DNA of 29,933 nucleotides from an uncultured Collinsella sp. (GTDB lineage: Bacteria > Actinomycetota > Coriobacteriia > Coriobacteriales > Coriobacteriaceae). A program made the translations under genes and the position numbers. Below the pieces are notes generated by a model. That model made no database searches. It saw nothing but the letters and a program-made list of their open reading frames with translations, and was not told where the DNA came from. Shown in pieces: positions 22,886 through 29,933 of this stretch. The number at the start of each line of letters is the position of its first letter. Positions within the stretch are counted from its first letter, which is position 1. The stretch spans positions 1 to 29,933 of the forward strand of contig CAUFWM010000016.1 of the NCBI GenBank assembly GCA_959596505.1, given 5' to 3'.

Positions 22886-23605
22886 ATGATTCCCAAATAC
22901 GAAACGATCGCTGCAGATATTCGTCGAAGCATCGAGGATGGCACTCTTAAACCGGGCGACAAGCTTCCCACCGTCGTTGAGTTCTGCGAGCTCTATAGCG
23001 TTTCCAAAATCACCGTCAAACGAGCTATCGAGCAAATCACCGAGGAAGGTCTTATTACCAGCCGACGCGGATCGGGTACCTACGTTAAGGACACGGCGGG
23101 ACTTCCCGGCCAGGCGTTTTTCCAGGGCAAAAACGACCGTGCCCAGGGCTTTTCGTATGAGCACCGCGGGGAGAAGGTGACCTCGGTGGTCTACGATTTC
23201 TCGATTGTTAATCCACCAGCGGACATCGCAGCCCAGCTGGGAATTGCCGAGGATGACTTTGCCTATCACATCGTGCGCGTGCGTCAGGCCGATGAGAAGC
23301 CCATCGTTATCGAGTACACCTACATGCCCCTCGAGCTGATTCCAAGCCTTAAAAAGAAGGACCTGTACGGATCGGTCTACCACTTCATCCGCGAGCAATG
23401 TGGGCTGAAGATTTCGAGCTTCCACCGTACCATTCGCGCCGTGGCAGCAACCGAGGAAGAAGCCGAGCGCTTGGACACCAAGCCTGGCTCTCCCCTGCTC
23501 GAGCTCACCCAGATTGGCTTTTTGGACAGCGGCGCCGCCTTTGAGTATTCGGTCTCGCGCAACGTTGGCGACCGCTTTGAGTTGCACAACGTAACGTTGG
23601 CATAG
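22886..23605 (+). CDS. GntR family transcriptional regulator with UTRA effector domain (HutC subfamily)
   Basis: A 239-residue DNA-binding protein. Residues 1-70 form the winged helix (IAADIRRSIEDGTLKPGDKL, then SVSKITVKRAIEQITEEGLI and RRGSGTYV). The rest is a UTRA ligand domain (FAYHIVRVRQADEKPIVIEYTYMP, and LLELTQIGFLDSGAAFEYSVS near the end). Such regulators usually sense a sugar phosphate or amino sugar phosphate. ATG 22886 has AAGGGGG about 6 nt upstream. manA begins 74 bp downstream on the same strand, so they are probably co-transcribed and manA or the divergent kinase is the likely target. Confidence 0.95.
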   Translation: MIPKYETIAADIRRSIEDGTLKPGDKLPTVVEFCELYSVSKITVKRAIEQITEEGLITSRRGSGTYVKDTAGLPGQAFFQGKNDRAQGFSYEHRGEKVTSVVYDFSIVNPPADIAAQLGIAEDDFAYHIVRVRQADEKPIVIEYTYMPLELIPSLKKKDLYGSVYHFIREQCGLKISSFHRTIRAVAATEEEAERLDTKPGSPLLELTQIGFLDSGAAFEYSVSRNVGDRFELHNVTLA

Positions 23606-23679
23606 GTTTTTGTAGTCATCCGGGCGCTCGCTTTGAGCTGTTTTGTGCAGCGCCCGCGCAACACAATGGGGGTATGAAC

Positions 23680-24612
23680 ATGTCCGATTTGATTAAGCTG
23701 ACGCCGATCTTCCACGAGAAGATCTGGGGCGGTCGCCAGCTCGAAACCGTATTTGGCTACGACATTCCCGATGGCCCCATCGGTGAGTGCTGGGCCATCT
23801 CGGCCCACCCCAACGGCGACTGCCAGATTGCGGAGGGCCCGTATGCCGGCCACACGCTGTCGTGGCTGTGGGCCGAGCATCGCGAGCTCTTTGGCAACTG
23901 CGAGGGCAAGGAGTTCCCGCTGCTCATTAAGATTCTGGACGCCAAGGACGACCTTTCGATCCAGATTCATCCCAACGACGAGTACGCTGCCGAGCACGAG
24001 AACGGTAGCCTGGGCAAAACCGAGTGTTGGTATGTGCTGGACTGCGAGCCCGACGCCACGATCATCGTCGGCCAGCGTGCCAAGGACCGCGCCGAGGCCG
24101 CACAAATGATCGAGGAAGGACGTTGGGACGACATGCTCAACGTGTTGCCGATTCACAAGGGCGACTTTTTCCAGATTGATTCCGGTACCGTGCACGCCAT
24201 CAAGACCGGCACGCTCATTTTGGAGACGCAGCAGTCGAGCGACGTGACGTATCGTCTGTACGACTACGACCGTCCCGGCACCGACGGCAACCTGCGCCCG
24301 CTGCACATTGAGCAGAGCCTCGACTGCATCGACTTTGATGCCCAGGCTCCGACCGACGGCACGGTGACCGCGCCCGAGGTGAACGGCGTGACCGAGCTCG
24401 AGTCTAACTCCTGCTACACCGTCGATCGTGTGCGCGTCGACGGCAGCAAAACCCTCGACCAGCGCTGGCCCTTCATGTGTCTGTCGGTCATCGACGGCGA
24501 AGGCACCGTCTGCGGCGACCCCGTCCACAAGGGAAGCCACCTGCTGGCCCCGAGCACCGTCAGCTCCATCGACCTCGAAGGCAAGATGGAACTGATCATC
24601 AGCCACCTGTAG
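23680..24612 (+). CDS. manA: Mannose-6-phosphate isomerase, class I
   Basis: A 310-residue zinc enzyme interconverting mannose-6-phosphate and fructose-6-phosphate; the size fits the short Gram-positive class. HEKIWGGRQL is at about 12-21. LSIQIHPND (92-100), GKTECWYVLD (112-121) and GTVHAI (169-174) supply the expected zinc ligands H97, E114, H172. QQSSDVTYRLYDYDR (184-198) is the catalytic region. ATG 23680 is 7 nt after GGGGG; an ATG two codons earlier is too close to that site. The gene follows gntR and is followed by the variable-arm palindromic element. Confidence 0.94.
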   Translation: MSDLIKLTPIFHEKIWGGRQLETVFGYDIPDGPIGECWAISAHPNGDCQIAEGPYAGHTLSWLWAEHRELFGNCEGKEFPLLIKILDAKDDLSIQIHPNDEYAAEHENGSLGKTECWYVLDCEPDATIIVGQRAKDRAEAAQMIEEGRWDDMLNVLPIHKGDFFQIDSGTVHAIKTGTLILETQQSSDVTYRLYDYDRPGTDGNLRPLHIEQSLDCIDFDAQAPTDGTVTAPEVNGVTELESNSCYTVDRVRVDGSKTLDQRWPFMCLSVIDGEGTVCGDPVHKGSHLLAPSTVSSIDLEGKMELIISHL

Positions 24613-24629
24613 GCCACCGGTCCCCAAGC

Positions 24630-24760
24630 GCTCGCCGGGACGGGGCGCGGGGTTTGGTCGCCTGCTCGGACAGTCCTGCTCGCACGGAGAGCACATTAAG
24701 TGCTCTCCGGCTCGTGCGGAACTCGCGATCGACCAAACCCCGCGTCCCGTCCCGGCGAGC
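24630..24760 (+). repeat. Variable-arm palindromic element, copy 1 (3' of manA)
   Basis: Left arm 24630-24660 and right arm 24730-24760 are complementary over 31 bp with one G/T mismatch (24645 with 24745), which is a G-U pair in plus-strand RNA. The 69-nt core 24661-24729 contains GGAGAGCAC-ATTAA-GTGCTCTCC, extended by CGCAC/GTGCG across a 5-nt bulge, plus CCTGCTCG twice. It starts 18 nt after the manA stop. The same core recurs near 26.9 kb with different arms. A structured RNA, a DNA palindrome element or a mobile repeat are possible. Confidence 0.85.
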
Positions 24761-24781
24761 CTCTGGCTAGTTACGACAATC

Positions 24782-24826
24782 AAAAAGCAACAAGGGGCTC
24801 CCCCGCTCATCAAACGGGAGAGCCCC
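24782..24826 (-). terminator. Intrinsic terminator of the AbiE-like pair
   Basis: On the minus strand GGGGCTC-t-CCCG pairs with CGGG-g-GAGCCCC, then TTGTTGCTTTTTG. The plus-strand sequence GCAACAAGGGGCTCCCCCG is shared with the terminator near 26.75 kb. Confidence 0.85.
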
Positions 24827-24852
24827 TCACCATACATAACGAATCAAGGTGC

Positions 24853-25620
24853 CTATAGGTAGACCTTTTCGAGAAACGATAATGTGTCCTGAAGACGCGC
24901 TCTCTCTTTACGATCGGTCTGCCGATTTACATAAGAAGAAAAGTCCGCAAAGAAGTCTCCGGCGTCAGCCCTCATTTGCTCTATTAGCTCCAAGCGAGCC
25001 GAAGGCGGCAACAAACCCGCAAGTCGAACAATATCCGAGCGATGCTTTCGTCGATCTTTATCGTTGCAATGGCGCCCTTCTTCATAGCTCCTATTGATAT
25101 CAATGTGTGCACGCATCTTGAGGGGAATGATATGGAGCGCATCGAGCAACGTAATGCCCTCTACGTTCGTTGCGTTGTCGCGAATAAATTCGTAGTAGCC
25201 ATCGTCGAGAATAATTGCCGAAAGACTTGATACGGCCCCGTCAAAGGAAAGAGGTGCCACTTCGCTCGTTTCATCTTCGAGCACAAAATCAGGATGTCGG
25301 GCGAATAGCTCAATTTGGCCGGGATAGTCTAGGACTTGCCTTGATCCTTCGGGCAAACAGAACCGATAGTAAGTGCACTTTCCATCGCCGACCTTCCCAG
25401 TCTCATATCCGACAGCTTTGATAAATGCCCACAATGCAGTGGCGAATTCAACGCCTTCCCCATCAACAATTACGACGATATCCAAGTCTTCAGTAGCTCT
25501 AAACGAATCGCCCTCATTGTCAAATAGAACGCTGCAGGCCCCTCCACCAATAAGGACGTAACCGCCTTTACAGCCGCTCATGGCATCGGCAAATCGCTCT
25601 ATTCCCCTCACTTTTGACAT
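24853..25620 (-). CDS. Nucleotidyltransferase-like toxin candidate (AbiEii-like)
   Basis: A 255-residue protein from ATG 25620. YVLIGGGACSVLF and FRATEDLDIVVIV (about 21-53) give the G-G ... D-x-D arrangement of the DNA polymerase beta superfamily as in AbiEii/AbiGii toxins. PLKMRAHID, then a K/R- and D-rich stretch ending in KHRSDIVRLA, resemble the later catalytic region. AbiEii-type toxins transfer nucleotides and act in abortive infection; that role here is inferred from the fold motif and gene pair. Its start overlaps the end of the upstream gene by 13 nt, with GAGGA just upstream. GC content is visibly below the flanking genes, which suggests transfer. Confidence 0.72.
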   Translation of the reverse strand: MSKVRGIERFADAMSGCKGGYVLIGGGACSVLFDNEGDSFRATEDLDIVVIVDGEGVEFATALWAFIKAVGYETGKVGDGKCTYYRFCLPEGSRQVLDYPGQIELFARHPDFVLEDETSEVAPLSFDGAVSSLSAIILDDGYYEFIRDNATNVEGITLLDALHIIPLKMRAHIDINRSYEEGRHCNDKDRRKHRSDIVRLAGLLPPSARLELIEQMRADAGDFFADFSSYVNRQTDRKERARLQDTLSFLEKVYL

Positions 25621-26630
25621 ATCGTCCTCCTGAGCTGTTCGACCGCATCGAGCAGACGATCTTCTTTGTAATCTGCTTTTGCGCAAGCAACGTATAAGGA
25701 AAACGGGTCGACACACTGCAAATCCGTCGCGTCAAAACTAATATCGGACGGCGCGTCCACGGGATACGACCAGACCTCAATCACAACTGCCGCCGGTTCG
25801 TACCACTGAGCCTCCAGCCATCTGTCGCCCATATGCTCTTTCAAGGCCTCTAGCTGATATTTTTCGAGAGCAATGGTTGGAGCAGAGTCTTCATGGGCAA
25901 GGTCGGACATATAGCTAAGGGCAGACACACCGGAAAGCAGCGCATCAACGGCACGTAGCTCTGTTCTCTCGATAACCTTCTTGAGCCGGATTCGCTCTAA
26001 AACTGGCGTGCGAAGATAGTCCTCAAACCCATCTAGCAACGTCTCGGTCGACAGCCCGGCGTCGCACAATATACGCTTTTTGCCGTCCCGCATAATCAAC
26101 CCAGGAGCTATAGCGGCGATTTCCGAAAGATAGCCGCTGACGCTTGCCGCGCTTTTGCCACACAGACGCGCTAGGTCGCCGGCGGAGCAGTCAACCCATC
26201 GTCCCGCAATGAGATTTAGGACGATTCGTTGAGATTGGGGCGAAAGCGGAGCAGCGGGAGAAGCACCCAGCACCTCATCGGAAATAACGGCTCCGATAAA
26301 CGGCAGGAACGCATTTCGCTCATCTCGGATATATGCGATTCCCTCCGAAGAAAGCGCGCGCATAAAACCTAAATCCATAGCATCCCAGCAAATTACCACC
26401 GGGTGAACATCTAACTTGCGCACCGCACTGACGAGATTTCGCGCCGAAATGACACTGGGCGGTTCCTTTGGTTCCGCAACAATAAAACGGCCCTGTTTAG
26501 ACATGCCGAGCCGTGCCAAGCGAAGCGAATACCGCTCAAGATACATGCGAGGAATCTGCATCTCAACTGGCTCCGGGTCGATAGCGAGCTCTAAAGAGAA
26601 GAGTCTTTTTGGGAGGCAGTTTATCAGCAT
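25608..26630 (-). CDS. Helix-turn-helix antitoxin candidate (AbiEi-like)
   Basis: A 340-residue protein, first of a two-gene operon. The N-terminal 120 residues are mixed alpha/beta and unrecognised. A winged-helix-like segment follows near 135-185 (QRIVLNLIAGRWVDCSAGDLA, RLCGKSAASVSGYLSEIAAI). The C-terminal half, with SGVSALSYMSDLAHED and an effector-like region, could neutralise or sense. AbiEi antitoxins pair a winged helix with a C-terminal antitoxin domain and autoregulate; gene order and 13-nt overlap with the nucleotidyltransferase match. ATG 26630 is preferred to a TTG two codons upstream; the ribosome binding site is weak either way. Identity as AbiEi is an inference from context. 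Confidence 0.6.
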   Translation of the reverse strand: MLINCLPKRLFSLELAIDPEPVEMQIPRMYLERYSLRLARLGMSKQGRFIVAEPKEPPSVISARNLVSAVRKLDVHPVVICWDAMDLGFMRALSSEGIAYIRDERNAFLPFIGAVISDEVLGASPAAPLSPQSQRIVLNLIAGRWVDCSAGDLARLCGKSAASVSGYLSEIAAIAPGLIMRDGKKRILCDAGLSTETLLDGFEDYLRTPVLERIRLKKVIERTELRAVDALLSGVSALSYMSDLAHEDSAPTIALEKYQLEALKEHMGDRWLEAQWYEPAAVVIEVWSYPVDAPSDISFDATDLQCVDPFSLYVACAKADYKEDRLLDAVEQLRRTICQK

Positions 26631-26677
26631 GTACAATCACCGTTTTCATTTCTGTTATATTTTAGCGTCTATCTGAA

Positions 26678-26705
26678 ATTATACTGAATCGTATAAAATC
26701 ATCAA
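26678..26705 (-). promoter_or_regulatory. Promoter of the AbiE-like operon
   Basis: On the minus strand TTGATG (26705-26700) and a perfect TATAAT (26683-26678) are 16 nt apart in AT-rich DNA. The start near 26671 gives a leader of about 40 nt. Confidence 0.75.
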
Positions 26706-26728
26706 TCATCAAAGCCAAGCGCACCATT

Positions 26729-26775
26729 CAAAACGCAACAAGGGGCTCCCCCGTTCTTTAACGGGGGAGCCCCTT
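26729..26775 (-). terminator. Intrinsic terminator downstream of pcrA and its palindromic element
   Basis: GGGGCTCCCCCGTT and AACGGGGGAGCCCC pair perfectly over 14 bp around a short loop, followed on the minus strand by TTGTTGCGTTTTG. It ends transcripts coming from pcrA through the palindromic element. Confidence 0.85.
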
Positions 26776-26859
26776 GCCATGTCTAAGTATTCAGCCCACC
26801 CGGCCCTCCAGACCAAAAAGCGAACGGGCAAAGCGACGTTCGCAAGCAACGTTATCTAA

Positions 26860-26988
26860 GGACCTGGGCGGGCGTATGGGGCAACATCGATCGCGAGTTC
26901 CGCACGAGCCGGAGAGCACTTAATGTGCTCTCCGTGCGAGCAGGACTGCCCGAGCAGGCGATGTTGCCCCATACGCCCGCCCAGGTCC
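26860..26988 (-). repeat. Variable-arm palindromic element, copy 2 (3' of pcrA)
   Basis: Arms 26860-26889 and 26959-26988 are perfect 30-bp reverse complements. The 69-nt core 26890-26958 is the reverse complement of the copy-1 core except for one base (position 10 of the core). On the minus strand it begins 7 nt after the pcrA stop, so core orientation relative to the upstream gene is the same as in copy 1. The arms do not match those of copy 1 apart from an inner TCG/CGA and similarly placed G-runs. Confidence 0.88.
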
Positions 26989-26995
26989 GCCGGGA

Positions 26996-29890
26996 TTATG
27001 ACAGCTTGACGATCGGAGCGAATCCCTTCATGAGCTTTTTGGTCTGGCCGGTCTTTTCGAACTGGACCTCGATCATGTCTCCGGCGACCGAGATCACGGT
27101 ACCCGTGCCAAAGGTCTTATGGCTCACGGTATCGCCCGCGGCAAAGTCCTGCGATGCGCTGGCGCGATCGACCTTGCGCTCCACCGTCGGGGACACCTTG
27201 GACGACGGCTTTTTGGCTCGCGGCGCGCCCGAGCCAAAGGTCGAGGCAACACGGCCGGCGTCGGGCGAGACCCCACGATGGCGCTCGGTCCCGTAGCTGC
27301 TGCCACCAAAGAAATCGTCAAAGCTCGATCCGCCGCGCGAACCGGAACCGCCAGTCGAGCGCGTATGCGAACCAAATACCTTGCCGCCGTACATATCCGA
27401 ACCCATGCCCGAGCCAAAGGTGCCGTGACGGTCGCCGCGCTTCTCCCAACCCGTGCCTTCAAAACCGGCAGAACCGATACCGCTAAACTCGATATCCTCA
27501 AACGGAATCTCGTTGAGGAAGCGCGAGCGCGGGTTGGCAGAGGTCGAGCCGTAGGTGCGACGCGTGGCCGCATAGGTCAGGAACAGGCGCTTACGGGCAC
27601 GCGTGATGGCGACGTAGGCCAGGCGACGCTCCTCCTCGAGCTTACCCGGGTCATCGCTGCCGCCAAAGTCGTGCACGTGCGGGAAGATGCCCTCCTCCAT
27701 GCCGGCCACGAACACCGCCGGGAACTCCAGGCCCTTGGCGGAGTGGATGGTCATCATGGTAATGGCATGCGTCTCGCCGGCCAGGGAATCCAAGTCGGAG
27801 CGCAGGGCCAGCCACTCCATGAGTGCCGGTAGCGCCTTACAGGTGAGCGGACCATAGGTGCGCTCAATCTCGTCGGCATGCACGGCACCCGCCGGCATCC
27901 CCGTCGGCGCGGCATACGCGTTGCCCGCGATGGCGGCGGCCAGGGCATCCTGCGGCGAGAGCGCCGGGGCGGCTAGGCTATCGAGCGGATTGGAACCTGC
28001 GGCATCGCGCGCGCCGACGAGTGCCTCAAACGAGGATGCCGGGGCAAATGGCCCCGGTTCGGGCGCGGGCGCGCTCACCACGACGGGCTCGGCGCCGGCA
28101 GGCACGTCGGCAACACCAGCTGCGCGCAGCTCTTCCAAGCTCTCGAGCGTACCCTCGATGTCCTCGTGCGTCTCCTCAAATTCGGCAGCGACGCCCAGGA
28201 ATTCCTGGATGTTCTCGGCACGGCTCTCAGACTCCATGGTGCCCTCGGCGCGAAACGCCTGCAGCAGACCCGTCTTATCGACAATCATCTCGACGACGTC
28301 CTTGAGCTCGCCGTCCATGCGGCGGCCCTCGCGCACCAGCGACACAAAGCTTGACAGGCCATTGCGGACCTTGGCGCTAAACATGCCGGTTTCGGCACAC
28401 GCAATCTCGCAAGCCTGGAAGAACGAGCAACGGTTGTCGCGCGCCAGCTGCTCGATTTTTTGGATCGAGGTGGAGCCGATGCCACGGCGCGGTGTGTTGA
28501 TGACGCGCTTGACGCTCATCTCGTCGGCCGGGTTCACGATCATCTTAAGGTAGGCCATGACATCACGGATCTCGGCACGGTCGAAGAATCGCGTGCCGCC
28601 CACGATCTTGTAGGGCACGCCCGCGCGCAGGAACATATCTTCGAGGATACGCGACTGGGCGTTGGTGCGATAGAACACGGCAATGTCGTCGTAGCTCGTG
28701 CCTTTGGCATGCAGCTTCTCGATCTCGCCGGCAATCCAGCGGCCCTCGTCGCGCTCGTCGCTCGCCTGGAAGGCCTGGATCTTCTCGCCATCGCCCTCGG
28801 CCGTAAACAGGCGCTTGTCCTTGCGCTGCGAGTTGTGGCGTACCACGGCGTTGGCGGCGTTCAGGATATGACCCGTGGAACGATAGTTCTGCTCCAGCTT
28901 GACGGTCTTGCAGTTTTTAAAATCCTTCTCAAAGTCCAGGATATTGGTGATGTCGGCGCCACGCCAGCTGTAAATGGACTGGTCATCGTCGCCCACGACC
29001 ATGAGGTTTTGGTACTTGGCGGCCAGCAGGTTGGCGATTTCGTACTGGACGTGGTTGGTGTCCTGATACTCGTCGACGCTAATGTAGCGGAAGCGCTCTT
29101 GGTACTTATCGAGCACCTCGGGGCGGGTGCGCAGCAGCTCAAGCGCGCGCACGAGCAGGTCGTCGAAGTCCATCGCATTGGCGGCGCGCAAGCGACGCTC
29201 CAGCTCCAAGTAGACCTGTGCGGCCTTTTTATCGTTGGGGCTATTGGCGCTCTTGAGCATGTCCTCGGGGCCGATCATGGCGTTTTTGGCCGAGCTGATC
29301 TTGCTGCGGATCATGTTGATGGGGAACTGCTTTTGCTCGATGCCGAGCGCCTGCATAATGTCGCGCACCATGCGCTTTGAGTCATCGTCATCGTAGATGG
29401 TGAACTGGCCGGTGTAGCCCAGCAGGTCGGCGTCCTCGCGCAGCATGCGCACGCACATGGCATGGAAGGTGCACACCCACATGCCGCGGGTACCGCTGGG
29501 AATGAGCGCCGCCAGACGCTCGCGCATCTCGGCCGCGGCCTTGTTGGTAAACGTGATGGCAAGAACCTGCCAAGGCTTAACACCCAGGTCGCCGAGCATA
29601 TGTGCGATGCGGAAGGTCAAGACGCGGGTCTTGCCCGAGCCGGCGCCGGCGAGCACCAGCAACGGACCCTCGGTGGACAGGACCGCCTCGCGCTGGGCGG
29701 GATTAAGGCTGTCAATGTCGACGAGCGGCTTGGCGGGCTTGGGCGCCGGCGCGGGAGCGTCGTAGATGTCGAGCGGGACGAGCTCGGGCTCCGGCGCTGC
29801 AGGGGCGGTGTATGCATCGAGCGGCACGGGTTCCGGCGCGGGCGGCACGGGTACCGCGGCGTTCTTTTCCCAGGGCAGGGGCTGGGTCAT
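26996..29890 (-). CDS. pcrA: ATP-dependent DNA helicase UvrD/PcrA
   Basis: A 964-residue superfamily 1 helicase, longer than the usual 720-750. Walker A GAGSGKT is at 82-88, DEYQDT (Walker B) at 273-278, GDDDQSIYSWRGA at 300-312 and VAITRARKRLF in the late 2A domain. Three additions account for the length: a 60-residue Pro/Ala-rich N-terminal extension, an Ala/Pro-rich insert at about 595-690 in the 2B/2A region, and a Gly/Ser-rich linker before the C-terminal Tudor-like domain (GDTVSHKTFGTGTVISV ... KKLMKGFAPIVKL). PcrA unwinds DNA in repair, replication restart and coupling to RNA polymerase. ATG 29890 has GAGGAG about 6 nt upstream. Confidence 0.95.
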   Translation of the reverse strand: MTQPLPWEKNAAVPVPPAPEPVPLDAYTAPAAPEPELVPLDIYDAPAPAPKPAKPLVDIDSLNPAQREAVLSTEGPLLVLAGAGSGKTRVLTFRIAHMLGDLGVKPWQVLAITFTNKAAAEMRERLAALIPSGTRGMWVCTFHAMCVRMLREDADLLGYTGQFTIYDDDDSKRMVRDIMQALGIEQKQFPINMIRSKISSAKNAMIGPEDMLKSANSPNDKKAAQVYLELERRLRAANAMDFDDLLVRALELLRTRPEVLDKYQERFRYISVDEYQDTNHVQYEIANLLAAKYQNLMVVGDDDQSIYSWRGADITNILDFEKDFKNCKTVKLEQNYRSTGHILNAANAVVRHNSQRKDKRLFTAEGDGEKIQAFQASDERDEGRWIAGEIEKLHAKGTSYDDIAVFYRTNAQSRILEDMFLRAGVPYKIVGGTRFFDRAEIRDVMAYLKMIVNPADEMSVKRVINTPRRGIGSTSIQKIEQLARDNRCSFFQACEIACAETGMFSAKVRNGLSSFVSLVREGRRMDGELKDVVEMIVDKTGLLQAFRAEGTMESESRAENIQEFLGVAAEFEETHEDIEGTLESLEELRAAGVADVPAGAEPVVVSAPAPEPGPFAPASSFEALVGARDAAGSNPLDSLAAPALSPQDALAAAIAGNAYAAPTGMPAGAVHADEIERTYGPLTCKALPALMEWLALRSDLDSLAGETHAITMMTIHSAKGLEFPAVFVAGMEEGIFPHVHDFGGSDDPGKLEEERRLAYVAITRARKRLFLTYAATRRTYGSTSANPRSRFLNEIPFEDIEFSGIGSAGFEGTGWEKRGDRHGTFGSGMGSDMYGGKVFGSHTRSTGGSGSRGGSSFDDFFGGSSYGTERHRGVSPDAGRVASTFGSGAPRAKKPSSKVSPTVERKVDRASASQDFAAGDTVSHKTFGTGTVISVAGDMIEVQFEKTGQTKKLMKGFAPIVKLS

Positions 29891-29933
29891 GGGCGACTCC
29901 TCATCTGACGGACGGCGCGCCTGCGGGCAGCGC

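Noticed and set aside
24630..24760. Reading the variable-arm element as the manA terminator
   Set aside because: Very stable stem, but no U-run follows on either strand; ordinary terminators occur nearby.
23377..24837. A 486-codon minus-strand frame opposite manA
   Set aside because: Runs through manA and the palindromic element; manA has its zinc ligands on the plus strand.
24630..26988. Retron msr-msd or group II intron reading of the variable-arm elements
   Set aside because: Inverted arms around a structured core recall a retron, but no reverse transcriptase is in the window and copies are too short for an intron.
1..29933. tRNA, rRNA, CRISPR or IS transposase genes
   Set aside because: None seen on either strand on reading; a scan with tRNAscan-SE or Infernal was not possible.

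Overview
The window is GC-rich, gene-dense bacterial chromosome and most resembles Collinsella or a close relative (Coriobacteriia, Actinomycetota). The reasons are inferential: codon bias toward G/C third positions, the DUF559-like protein next to comF that has the look of a coriobacterial family, the mixed gut-anaerobe gene set (hydrogenase maturation, ROK kinase, Mn-dependent pyrophosphatase), and many intergenic palindromes. No rRNA, tRNA, prophage, IS transposase or CRISPR array is visible.

Layout. 1-2.8 kb (minus): an incomplete beta-hydroxyacid dehydrogenase, a DegV fatty-acid-binding protein and the long ribosome hibernation factor HPF. 2.8-4.2 kb: an orphan solute-binding lipoprotein with a good promoter far upstream. 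4.25-4.52 kb: GC-rich hairpins, then a 217-bp element with 29-bp perfect terminal inverted repeats. 4.5-10.1 kb (minus): tmk, holB and a RicT/PSP1 protein, tightly coupled, then comF and a DUF559-like nuclease-fold protein. 10.1-11.4 kb (plus): a zinc-ribbon membrane protein between two long palindromes. 11.4-16.6 kb (minus): an archaeal-looking type IA topoisomerase, then tatA-tatC-hypA-hypB, joining Tat export to NiFe-hydrogenase maturation. 16.7-21.5 kb: a STAS anti-anti-sigma protein, a PLP aminotransferase, a small conserved protein, NhaA and a Mn-dependent pyrophosphatase. 21.6-24.6 kb: a ROK sugar kinase divergent from a GntR/UTRA regulator and mannose-6-phosphate isomerase, a small hexose module. 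24.6-27.0 kb: an AbiE-like (type IV toxin-antitoxin) gene pair in lower-GC DNA. 27.0-29.9 kb: a UvrD/PcrA helicase.

The most unusual structure is a pair of about 130-bp elements, one just after manA and one just after pcrA, on the two sides of the AbiE-like pair. They share a 69-nt core that differs at one base and contains its own hairpin. In each copy the core is enclosed by 30-31-bp arms that are perfectly or almost perfectly complementary to each other, but the arm sequence differs between copies. Each core has the same orientation relative to the gene it follows. This is what a structured RNA or DNA element with a covarying closing stem would look like.

Other points of interest are a 12-bp hairpin that covers the comF ribosome binding site, a terminator-like hairpin in the nhaA leader, an extra cysteine cluster in the RicT-like protein, and the archaeal-type topoisomerase. 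All calls rest on reading the sequence; no database search was run.
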